Of a stretch of DNA of 64,000 bases, positions 41,313 to 48,671 are shown piece by piece; positions within the stretch are counted from its first letter, which is position 1; the number at the start of each line of letters is the position of its first letter. Made by a program: the position numbers and the translations under genes. Origin of the DNA: Arthrobacter_J sp038199985 (GTDB lineage Bacteria; Actinomycetota; Actinomycetes; Actinomycetales; Micrococcaceae); contig JBBPYK010000015.1 in assembly GCA_038199985.1 (NCBI GenBank), forward strand, positions 3,320 to 67,319. Reading direction: 5' to 3'. Below the pieces are notes generated by a model, which saw only the letters and a program-made list of their open reading frames with translations, was not told where the DNA came from and ran no database searches.

Positions 41313-43319
41313 TCAGGCGTCCACAACCTCGGCTGTCTCGCGCTTCGCCGGGATGCGCTGGGCCTTCGACATCGTCGTCGCGCCCTGGGCGTTGCGCAAC
41401 AAGCGCATAGCGTTGACGATGACCACCAGCACGGAACCCTCGTGGACGAGCATGCCGAGCGACATGGTCACCCCACCGGCGAAGACGCCTGCCACAAGCA
41501 GCACCACGGTGATCAGCGAGATGGCGATGTTCTGCTTCATCACGTTCACCGTCCGCTTGGCCAGGCTGATGGACTCCGGCAGCTTGAGGAGGTTGTCTCC
41601 CATTAAGGCGATGTCCGCGGTTTCCACGGCTACCGCAGAGCCAGCCGCGCCCATAGCCACACCGATGTCCGCAATCGCCAAGGCCGGGGCGTCGTTCACG
41701 CCGTCGCCGACCATGGCGACCGTGTGACCCTCGCGCTGCAGGTGCGTCACCGCTTCCAGCTTGTCCTCGGGCAGCATGGACGCATGGATCTCGTCGATAC
41801 CGGTGGCCCGGCCGATGGACTCGGCCACCAAACGCGTGTCACCGGTGAGCATAACGACCTTCTTGACGCCGGCCGCGTGCAGCCGTGCAACCATCTCGGC
41901 TGCGTCCTGACGGATCCGGTCGGCGACGGCGACGACGCCGATCACCCGACCATCGACGGCGACGATCATCGGGGTCTTGCCGGCAGAGGCAAGTTCATGG
42001 GCCGCGCTGGTGGCGCCGGCGTCGTTGGTGATGCCGTATTGCTCCAGCAGTGCCTGGTTACCGATCAGGACTCGTTGGCCGCCCACATCGGACACGATGC
42101 CCTTGCCAGGCACCGGGGTCACGTCGCCGGGGATACCCTCCGGGCCAACGCCCTCCTCGCGGGCTGAGTCCATGATGGTGCGAGCGAGCGGGTGCTCGGA
42201 TCCGGCCTCAGCGGCCGCAGCCCACCGCAACACTTCGGTGCGGTCCAGCGTAGGATCCAGAACCACGACGTCGGTCAGCTGCGGACGGCCTTCGGTGAGG
42301 GTACCGGTCTTGTCTACGGCAACCGCCGAGATCTTCGCGGAGGTCTCCAGATATTCGCCACCCTTGATCAGGATGCCATTGCGAGCCGCGCGACCGATGC
42401 CGGCGACGATGGCGATCGGGATGGAGATGACCAGGGCACCGGGGCAGCCGATGACCAACAGCGTCAAAGCCAGGACCACGTCACCACTGATGAGTCCGGC
42501 CACCACTGCCAGGACCATGACGCCGGGGGTGTACCAGGTAGAGAAGCGGTCCATGAAGGCCTGGGTTTTGGCCTTGGCATCCTGGGCCTCCTCTACGCGG
42601 TGGATAATGCGGGCCAGCGTGGTATCCGCGCCAATGCCCGTAGCCAAAACCTGCAGGAAGCCGCCACGAGAGACGGTTCCGGCGAAGACCTGATCCGACT
42701 TCGATTTTTCCACCGGGATGGATTCACCGGTAATGGAGGCCTCGTCGATGGCACCGGTACCCGCGACGATCTGGCCGTCCACGGGAACTTTCGCACCGTT
42801 CTTCACCAGCACGACCTCGCCCATGCGGACCTGGTGGGCTGGAACTTCCTGCTGCTCGCCGTCGCGCAGCACAATAGCGATGTCCGGGGCGACGGCAACC
42901 AGTTCGGCTAGTGCAGAGCGTGTTTTGTTCATGGTGGCTGCTTCAAGGGCGTGGCCGATCGAGAACAGGAAGGTGACGGCGGCGGCCTCCCAGAAATTGC
43001 CGATCAGAACGGCGCCGATGGCGGCGATCGAAACGAGCAGGTCGATGCCAATGAGCTTGAAGATCAGCGCCCTGACTCCCTTGATCACGATGTTGTAGCC
43101 AGCAACGACCGCACCGGCGATCATGAAAGCGTCCGCCAGGGTAAATGCGGCGGCAGCACTCGTGGCGTGCTCACCGGCATCGATCCACCACTGCGGGCTG
43201 AGCGTAACGTTCCAAAGGCCACCGGCGAGGCGCTGCAGGCCAAAGGAAACGAGGATGAGGACGCCGGAGACTACGGGGACGGACCAGTTGCCGTGGACCC
43301 ACTTTTGGAACTTGTTCAC
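41313..43319 (-). CDS. Heavy-metal P-type ATPase (P1B) with CPG motif
   Basis: A 668-residue metal-exporting ATPase without an N-terminal metal-binding domain. The phosphorylated Asp336 is in DKTGT, the actuator loop has TGES, and the hinge is GDGVNDAPALA. The membrane metal site is CPGAL (Cys292-Pro-Gly) rather than the usual CPC, and the last helix pair has HEGSVLVVIVNAMRLL (His626), so it fits neither the copper nor the ZntA class cleanly; metal unknown. The start is GTG with AAAGG 10 bases upstream. The HMA chaperone gene lies 36 bases before it in the same operon. Confidence 0.92.
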   Translation of the reverse strand: MNKFQKWVHGNWSVPVVSGVLILVSFGLQRLAGGLWNVTLSPQWWIDAGEHATSAAAAFTLADAFMIAGAVVAGYNIVIKGVRALIFKLIGIDLLVSIAAIGAVLIGNFWEAAAVTFLFSIGHALEAATMNKTRSALAELVAVAPDIAIVLRDGEQQEVPAHQVRMGEVVLVKNGAKVPVDGQIVAGTGAIDEASITGESIPVEKSKSDQVFAGTVSRGGFLQVLATGIGADTTLARIIHRVEEAQDAKAKTQAFMDRFSTWYTPGVMVLAVVAGLISGDVVLALTLLVIGCPGALVISIPIAIVAGIGRAARNGILIKGGEYLETSAKISAVAVDKTGTLTEGRPQLTDVVVLDPTLDRTEVLRWAAAAEAGSEHPLARTIMDSAREEGVGPEGIPGDVTPVPGKGIVSDVGGQRVLIGNQALLEQYGITNDAGATSAAHELASAGKTPMIVAVDGRVIGVVAVADRIRQDAAEMVARLHAAGVKKVVMLTGDTRLVAESIGRATGIDEIHASMLPEDKLEAVTHLQREGHTVAMVGDGVNDAPALAIADIGVAMGAAGSAVAVETADIALMGDNLLKLPESISLAKRTVNVMKQNIAISLITVVLLVAGVFAGGVTMSLGMLVHEGSVLVVIVNAMRLLRNAQGATTMSKAQRIPAKRETAEVVDA

Positions 43320-43355
43320 CTGGGTGCGACCTTTCTCATCAAGGGGGTGGGCTGG

Positions 43356-43589
43356 TCAGAAGGCAGAGGGGGTGGCTGTGTAGCCTGCCTTGGCAATGAC
43401 AGCGACGATGTCGTCGACGGAGGCCTTACTCTCATCGTGGTCGACTTCGATGCGGGCGGACGCGAAGTGAACTTTCACCGTCTCGACGCCGTTCATGCGG
43501 CCAACCTGCTTCTCGATCTTGTTTACGCAGGACGGGCAGGAAAAGCCCTCGGCGCGGAGAATGGTGTGGGTGCTGGTAGCGGTGGTCAT
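43356..43589 (-). CDS. Heavy-metal-associated domain protein (metallochaperone)
   Basis: A 77-residue HMA fold. The metal-binding CxxC is Cys18/Cys21 in GFSCPSCVNKIEKQV, followed by VKVHFASARIEVDHDESKAS. It would bind a soft metal ion in the cytoplasm and supply the P-type ATPase that lacks its own HMA domain. AAAGGGAG lies 8 bases before ATG 43589. The promoter region upstream carries an Fnr-like box. Confidence 0.9.
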   Translation of the reverse strand: MTTATSTHTILRAEGFSCPSCVNKIEKQVGRMNGVETVKVHFASARIEVDHDESKASVDDIVAVIAKAGYTATPSAF

Positions 43590-43674
43590 GTGCTTACTCC
43601 CTTTGAGCTCTGTGCGCTGGCGCTGTGCCAGTGCCGGCACCGATAGGGGCGCCGATGTCTTTATTGACACTTTG

Positions 43675-43716
43675 AGGCTATCTTCGGAAAGTTCGCGATG
43701 CCTTGACCTGGATCAA
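43675..43716 (-). promoter_or_regulatory. Fnr/Crp-like box and -10 for the metal ATPase operon
   Basis: TTGACCTGGATCAA (43703-43716) matches TTGATnnnnATCAA in 9 of 10 positions. On the minus strand TAGCCT (43680-43675) would set a start near 43668, which puts the centre of the box exactly 41.5 bases upstream, the class II activator position. The leader before the HMA gene would then be about 78 nt. Confidence 0.45.
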
Positions 43717-43788
43717 TTCCGTCGGCTTGGCTTCCGTGCCCTGATGCAGGCTGGCTGGGTTTGAGTATTTCGGGGGTTACAAGGTAGG

Positions 43789-43794
43789 TAGACT
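43789..43794 (+). promoter_or_regulatory. -10 box (TAGACT) for the leaderless AhpD-like gene
   Basis: TAGACT ends 6 bases before ATG 43801 and no ribosome site is present. Confidence 0.4.
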
Positions 43795-43800
43795 CCAAAG

Positions 43801-44259
43801 ATGAGCAATAGAGTCGCGATCGATACATCAGATGCTGCAGCACATCGTTCGTTGGTCGCGTTATCGACAACGGTGGAAGAGGCGGCGGCGGCTGTTGACA
43901 TCGGCCCCGCATTTATGGAATTGATTCGGTTGCGGGTCTCGCAGCTGAACGGATGCGCCTTCTGTTTGCGTACCCACACTCGGGCGGCTCTAGAAGCTGG
44001 CGAGGACGCAGACCGTCTCGCTGTGCTTTCCTCCTGGCGGGAGACCGAGTATTTCACTGAGCGAGAATCAGCCGCCCTGGAATTGGCCGAAGCCATCACC
44101 CTTGTGAGCCACGGTCCCATCAGCGAAGAGGTCTACACGCGAGTAGCTCAGACACTCAGTGAAGCCGAGATCTCAGCGGTTTCATGGATTGCGATTGTGA
44201 TGAACGCGTTCAACCGAGTGCGAATCGCCAACCGCCAAGCCGTCGGGCCCTCCGACTAA
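43801..44259 (+). CDS. AhpD/carboxymuconolactone decarboxylase-like protein
   Basis: A 152-residue AhpD-family protein with the redox motif NGCAFCLRTHTRAAL (Cys52, Cys55, His59) and the helix ERESAALELAEAITLV. Members reduce peroxides or act as thiol oxidoreductases. It is divergent from the HMA/ATPase operon and 49 bases upstream of the HD-domain gene, with which it may be co-transcribed. Confidence 0.88.
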   Translation: MSNRVAIDTSDAAAHRSLVALSTTVEEAAAAVDIGPAFMELIRLRVSQLNGCAFCLRTHTRAALEAGEDADRLAVLSSWRETEYFTERESAALELAEAITLVSHGPISEEVYTRVAQTLSEAEISAVSWIAIVMNAFNRVRIANRQAVGPSD

Positions 44260-44308
44260 CGAGCCAATATGCCTCGGTCTGGTACCGGGGACAACGAAGG
44301 AGTTACAC

Positions 44309-44947
44309 ATGAGCGAAGAAATTGCTGGCATCACCATTCCCGATACCGACCTGGTCCGTGAGGCCACCGAACTGGTCCGCGGCGCCACCGACGATCTGCT
44401 GTTCCACCATTCGCGGCGCGTGTTCCTCTTCGGCTCGATGCAGGGCAAGCGCCTCGGCTACGATTTTGACCCGGAGCTGCTGTACGTGGGTGCGCTCTTC
44501 CACGACCTGGGCCTGACTACCACCTACCGGACGGATAACCTCCGCTTCGAGGTCGATAGCGCCAACACCGCCAAGTCCTTCCTACTGGATCACGGGCTGT
44601 CGGAAGCCGACGCCATGAAAGTGTGGACTGCCGTGGCGCTACACACGACGCCAGGTGTCCCCGAGTTCATGGACCCGGAGATCGCGCTGGTGACGGCGGG
44701 TGTGGAGACAGATGTCCTGGGTATCGGATACCGGGATCTCGCGCGGGCGGACATCGATGCGGTGACCAAGGTACATCCGCGCCCGGACTTCAAGAAGCGC
44801 ATTCTGGCGGCGTTCACGGAGGGCAATCAGCACCGCCCCGAGACCACGTTCGGCAACGTGAACGCTGATGTGCTCGATGCCTTCTGCCCGGGTTTCCAGC
44901 GCACAAACTTCGTGGACATCATCAAGAATTCTGACTGGTCGGAGTAG
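44309..44947 (+). CDS. HD-domain hydrolase (cyanamide hydratase-like)
   Basis: A 212-residue HD-fold metalloprotein. FHHSRRVFLFG (His33/34) and ALFHDLGLT (His65-Asp66) supply metal ligands, with a later WTAVALHTTPG histidine. The spacing and the HSRRVFLFG stretch resemble the cyanamide hydratase/Ddi2 group rather than nucleotide phosphohydrolases. AAGGAG lies 7 bases before the ATG. Function beyond metal-dependent hydrolysis or hydration is not known. Confidence 0.85.
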   Translation: MSEEIAGITIPDTDLVREATELVRGATDDLLFHHSRRVFLFGSMQGKRLGYDFDPELLYVGALFHDLGLTTTYRTDNLRFEVDSANTAKSFLLDHGLSEADAMKVWTAVALHTTPGVPEFMDPEIALVTAGVETDVLGIGYRDLARADIDAVTKVHPRPDFKKRILAAFTEGNQHRPETTFGNVNADVLDAFCPGFQRTNFVDIIKNSDWSE

Positions 44948-44962
44948 AGCCTGCTGACGCTT

Positions 44963-44993
44963 GAACCGGTTCCCTCCATTCAGAGGTAACCTC
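44963..44993. promoter_or_regulatory. Two palindromes before the gntR gene
   Basis: GAACCGGTTC (44963-44972) is a perfect palindrome, and GAGGTAACCTC (44983-44993) is perfect around a central A and ends 2 bases before the regulator's ATG. Either could be an autoregulatory operator; the second also holds the AGAGG ribosome site. Confidence 0.4.
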
Positions 44994-44995
44994 AA

Positions 44996-45655
44996 ATGGT
45001 GAGCACTACAACGAAGGGCGTCTATCGTCACGAGCGTCCGCTGAGGGAGATCGTCAGCGGAGAAATTCGATCGCGTATTTTCGACGGGACATACCCCCCG
45101 GGAACTAGGTTGATCGAAAGGGACCTCGCAGATGAGTTTGGCGTGTCGCGTTTTCCCGTTCGCGAAGCGGTGCGCATCCTGCACCGCGAGGGACTGGTCG
45201 AAAACCTTCCCACGCGTGGCATCGTGGTGAAAAATCTCGACCGCCGCGAGGTGGAGGAGATCTTCGACATTCGTGAGTCGTTGGAAGCACTGGCATCTCG
45301 GCTCGCTGCGGAGCGTGTCGCTTCCGGATCTCCCAGTCAATTGCAGCGTCATGTGGATGATGCCAGGGTGGCCCTCCATTCCGGTGATCTGGAGGCCGCA
45401 CGGGAGGCAAATTCTGCTTTCCACGACGAGATCATTCGATTTTCGGGCAGCAGCACACTACAGGACGTCCTCACTCCGCTCATGGGCCGTCTCCACTGGC
45501 TCTTCGGTCAGGTTTCCGATCTAGATCAGGTGTGCAGCGAACACAACCGTCTCTGCTCGGCCATTGATTCCGGTGACCCGGTGGTTGCCGCCGAAGAGGC
45601 GAAACGTCACGTTGTTTCATATCGGAATCTGACGCTGAAGCACCTCTTCGGCTAG
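44996..45655 (+). CDS. GntR-family regulator with FCD domain
   Basis: A 219-residue regulator. The winged helix occupies residues 13-76 (LREIVSGEIRSRIFDGTYPPGTRLIERDLADEFGVSRFPVREAVRIL), followed by an all-helical FCD domain with metal/ligand histidines (FHDEIIRFSG, HRLCSAI, AKRHVVSYR). FCD regulators usually sense small organic acids from the pathway they control. It faces the hydantoinase operon across 20 bases and is the likely controller of it. AGAGG lies 7 bases before the ATG. Confidence 0.9.
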   Translation: MVSTTTKGVYRHERPLREIVSGEIRSRIFDGTYPPGTRLIERDLADEFGVSRFPVREAVRILHREGLVENLPTRGIVVKNLDRREVEEIFDIRESLEALASRLAAERVASGSPSQLQRHVDDARVALHSGDLEAAREANSAFHDEIIRFSGSSTLQDVLTPLMGRLHWLFGQVSDLDQVCSEHNRLCSAIDSGDPVVAAEEAKRHVVSYRNLTLKHLFG

Positions 45656-45675
45656 GCGGAACCTATTTCAGGGAC

Positions 45676-46401
45676 TTACCCGAGCAGTTTTCCCCACTTG
45701 GGTGCCAGCCCCGGCGCACCGGTCAGGGCCAGACACTTCCAAAGGGTCACGGCCACGGAATCCAGAACTGGTCTGCCGGTTTCGGTTTCCACGCGTTCCA
45801 CCACAGGTGCGCCGTAGAGGTTGGTGCAGAGGTAGATGAGGGCGTCCAATGACTTTCCCTCCGCTCCCGCCGCCATATCCCGCGACGGCCCCACGAGGTC
45901 CTGTGGGTCCACTCGCGCGAAGGATTCGTTGTCCGAGAGCCCAAAGTGGTGCTCGGAAACCACCTCGATTCCTGCCTCTGCGTATCGGCCGCTGATGGCC
46001 TGATTCACATCCGAGGTGTAAGGAGTGACGAGGCCAACCCTATGAATGTTGAAGGCGGCAAAAGCGTCAAAGTAGGCCAGCGTCGAAGTAGTTGCAGGCA
46101 GCCCAGTGGCATCCGTTATCCTCTGTACCATCTCTTTGTCCGCGTCCGGTCCTAGCCAAGAACCTGCCGTTCCGTTCCAAGCGACAACGTCCACGTCCGC
46201 TGTCTTCAAGAGCTCAGCTGCGGCGATCATCGTGCTGTGATCGAATTGTTGGGCGGAGCCGGAATCAAGGGCAATACGAGTCACTTCAATGCGAGTGAAG
46301 TGAACGGTAACGTCTTCTCTGTCACCCAGTATCCGGTAAGTTTGTGGCTCCAGACATGTGTTCGAGGACGGTACGATCATGCCGATTCTGGTGGCTCTCA
46401 T
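45676..46401 (-). CDS. Maleate isomerase/arylmalonate decarboxylase-family protein
   Basis: A 241-residue member of the Asp/Glu racemase superfamily. It begins ATRIGMIVPSSNTCLEP as in maleate isomerases, but where these have the first catalytic cysteine it reads NGTAG (Gly77), while the second is kept (Cys192 in YLCTNLYG). Gly/Cys is the arrangement of arylmalonate decarboxylase (Gly74, Cys188). GGAGG lies 6 bases before ATG 46401, which overlaps the hydantoinase stop by 4 bases. The reaction is unproven: decarboxylation or isomerisation of a dicarboxylate from the hydantoinase product are options. Confidence 0.85.
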   Translation of the reverse strand: MRATRIGMIVPSSNTCLEPQTYRILGDREDVTVHFTRIEVTRIALDSGSAQQFDHSTMIAAAELLKTADVDVVAWNGTAGSWLGPDADKEMVQRITDATGLPATTSTLAYFDAFAAFNIHRVGLVTPYTSDVNQAISGRYAEAGIEVVSEHHFGLSDNESFARVDPQDLVGPSRDMAAGAEGKSLDALIYLCTNLYGAPVVERVETETGRPVLDSVAVTLWKCLALTGAPGLAPKWGKLLG

Positions 46402-47816
46402 GTGTTTCCTCCATTGGAACTGTTTTGCATTTCGCGTACTCCGAGTCTTTTGATGAATCTGCCTTGTGGACCGGGGTCGGTAAACACGCCACCGTCGAGG
46501 ACAACACTGCCGCCCGCAATGACAGTTGAGGGCCATCCCGTTAGCTCCATTGCGTCGAACGGGGAAAAATCGGTCCCCATATGAAGCGCCTTGCCGTCTA
46601 CAACCCGCATTTCCTGTGGATCAAAAAGCACCAGGTCCGCATCGTAGCCGGGCGCGATGACACCTTTCTTGTCCAACCCATTGATTTGGGCAGGTGCGGT
46701 GGAGAACAGTTGCACAAACTGCTGAAGGCTCATTCCTCTCTCCTGAACTAGGGTTGTGTACGCAACCGGCATTCGGGTCTCTACTCCCGGCAGCCCGTGC
46801 GGCATGAACCGGATGTCATCACGCCGGGACGATTTCTGGTTCAGGTCGTAGGACGAATGGTCTGATGCAATAACATGTACGTCCCCGAGCAGAGTTCGTT
46901 TTACCAGCCCCTCGACTGCTTCCCGAGTACGCATGGGCGGGCAGCACGCGAAGCGTTCTGGAAGTTCGCCGCTATATACGCTTTCGTCCAGAGTGAGGTA
47001 ATGGGGGCAAGTCTCCGAGTAGGCGGTCAATCCACGCGCTCGTGCGCCATGAACCAACTCGACTGCCTCCGCCACCGTCTGATGGACAAAGTACACGGGA
47101 GCTCCGGTGTACTCTGCCATGGCGAGAGTCTCTCGAACAGATGCTGTCTCCGCCAGCTCGGGACGAGTACGGTGTAGATGCTCTATCCCCATTTCCTTTT
47201 GCTGGGCGTGTTCTTCCGTGCAGTCGACGACAATCGAATCGTGCTCGGCGTGAATGAACGTCAGCCCATCCGAGCGGACCAATTCCTTCATGACCTTGAC
47301 GATGGTGTCTTCGTTCGCCAGTGTCGAGCCACGATTAGTGGTGTACATCTTGACGGAACGGATCCCGTACTCGGCAAGTTGCTTGAGCTGGTCCGGCACT
47401 GTTTCATCCCACGAGACGACGCTTCCGTGCAGGGCAACGTCGCAGCGCGCAGTGGCCATCAACTTCATCTTATTTTCTGCTGCCTCGAGTGGCGTCTCTG
47501 TGTCATCGGCCGGGATCCCGAAGTCTATAACGGTGGTGGTCCCGCCCCAAAGGGCAGCGGTCGTGGCGATCTCGAAGGTGTCCAGCGATTTATAGGCGCC
47601 CGTAACCTGTTCAACATGGCAATGAGCGTCAACTCCACCTGGGATAACCGTTCGACCCGCCGCCTTTAAGACCCGTTTGGCGGGCGGCAACTCCTCTGGG
47701 TCTGTCCCGCCGTCGTAGATCGTGGTGATGCGTCTGTCAGTAATTCCGATGTGGCCGCGGACAGTATGGGTTGAATTGACGATGATGGCGTCGGTGATGA
47801 GGACGTCGAGTGTCAT
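46398..47816 (-). CDS. D-hydantoinase/dihydropyrimidinase-family cyclic amidohydrolase
   Basis: A 472-residue binuclear zinc hydrolase. Metal ligands are visible: HCH (His65, His67 in GGVDAHCHVEQ), the probable carbamylated Lys156 (SVKMYTT), His189 (FIHAEH), His245 and Asp319 (IASDHSSYDL). It opens hydantoin, dihydropyrimidine, allantoin or similar rings. AGGAAC lies 9 bases before ATG 47816, which overlaps the racemase-family stop by 4 bases. The usual partner, N-carbamoylase, is absent from the window, so the later steps differ from standard hydantoin use or are encoded elsewhere. Confidence 0.9.
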   Translation of the reverse strand: MTLDVLITDAIIVNSTHTVRGHIGITDRRITTIYDGGTDPEELPPAKRVLKAAGRTVIPGGVDAHCHVEQVTGAYKSLDTFEIATTAALWGGTTTVIDFGIPADDTETPLEAAENKMKLMATARCDVALHGSVVSWDETVPDQLKQLAEYGIRSVKMYTTNRGSTLANEDTIVKVMKELVRSDGLTFIHAEHDSIVVDCTEEHAQQKEMGIEHLHRTRPELAETASVRETLAMAEYTGAPVYFVHQTVAEAVELVHGARARGLTAYSETCPHYLTLDESVYSGELPERFACCPPMRTREAVEGLVKRTLLGDVHVIASDHSSYDLNQKSSRRDDIRFMPHGLPGVETRMPVAYTTLVQERGMSLQQFVQLFSTAPAQINGLDKKGVIAPGYDADLVLFDPQEMRVVDGKALHMGTDFSPFDAMELTGWPSTVIAGGSVVLDGGVFTDPGPQGRFIKRLGVREMQNSSNGGNT

Positions 47817-48607
47817 GGTGATGAGGTTCCTGTCGAGGAGGGAGATTCGGGATCTGTTCGAGCGAATCCGGCGGCAAGCGTCCGTTCGATTTCACCTGAA
47901 AGCCCCTTGTTCAGCTTTCGGGGTGGCGGGGCAAAGCTGCTCAATAAATGCTGGCCGCTATTGAGGGAAACCAGGAGCTCGGCCTGTTTTACGCCTGCGG
48001 AGATCCCGTCCACTACTGGAACGGGAATCTGGCTGCCAATTTCCCGCGCCAGCCCGGCCAGCGGTGCCCCTGCCAGGATGACGACGTCGGCGTTGTCTTC
48101 CGTGACAACCTGGTGTGCCAGTTCCAGCAACTTCACCTTGAAATCCTTTTGGACCGTACCGACGCCGTTGAGCGGCTCGGTTAGAGACCGGATGGAAGCA
48201 AGCCGCCCGCCGAGGCCATTGAGATCAACGCACTCCCGGTACCAGGCCGTGATGCGCCGTGAGATTGCCACAATGGAGAATCGCTTGCCCTGCAGTGCCG
48301 CCGTGAGAAGGGCCGCTTCGGTGATACCGACCACGGGAATACTGACAAACTCTTTCAACGCAGGCAGGCCGGGATCACCAAACGCAGCAACCACAATGCC
48401 ATCGACATTCTCATGTTCCTCGGCAACAACCTGCGCGACGGCCCCGCCAGCTAAAAGCGACTCCATCCGGGTTTCGATGTAGTCGACCCCGAATGCGGCT
48501 GTGCGCATGATGATTTCGGTTCCGGGCGAGGCTGCCCGCTCTGCTTCCGCCTGAATGAGCGCGGAGACATCTGGGTTGATATTTGGGTTGATAACCAGAA
48601 GCTTCAT
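47813..48607 (-). CDS. Hydantoin-racemase-family protein without catalytic cysteines
   Basis: A 264-residue Asp/Glu/hydantoin racemase superfamily protein (begins LLVINPNINPDVSALI). Hydantoin racemases use two cysteines, in ACFGDPG and GCA motifs; here these read AAFGDPG (Ala75) and LAGAPLAGL, and the only cysteine in the conserved core is Cys126. It therefore probably does not racemise by the two-Cys mechanism. A separate subfamily with the GAPLAGLA motif is likely. The gene follows the MFS transporter by 64 bases and overlaps the hydantoinase by 4. Confidence 0.85.
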   Translation of the reverse strand: MKLLVINPNINPDVSALIQAEAERAASPGTEIIMRTAAFGVDYIETRMESLLAGGAVAQVVAEEHENVDGIVVAAFGDPGLPALKEFVSIPVVGITEAALLTAALQGKRFSIVAISRRITAWYRECVDLNGLGGRLASIRSLTEPLNGVGTVQKDFKVKLLELAHQVVTEDNADVVILAGAPLAGLAREIGSQIPVPVVDGISAGVKQAELLVSLNSGQHLLSSFAPPPRKLNKGLSGEIERTLAAGFARTDPESPSSTGTSSP

Positions 48608-48671
48608 CCGGTGATTCCAGCCTGTCTGTATGTTGATTCTAGAGATACTGCGAAGACGTTCGGACTCTCAA

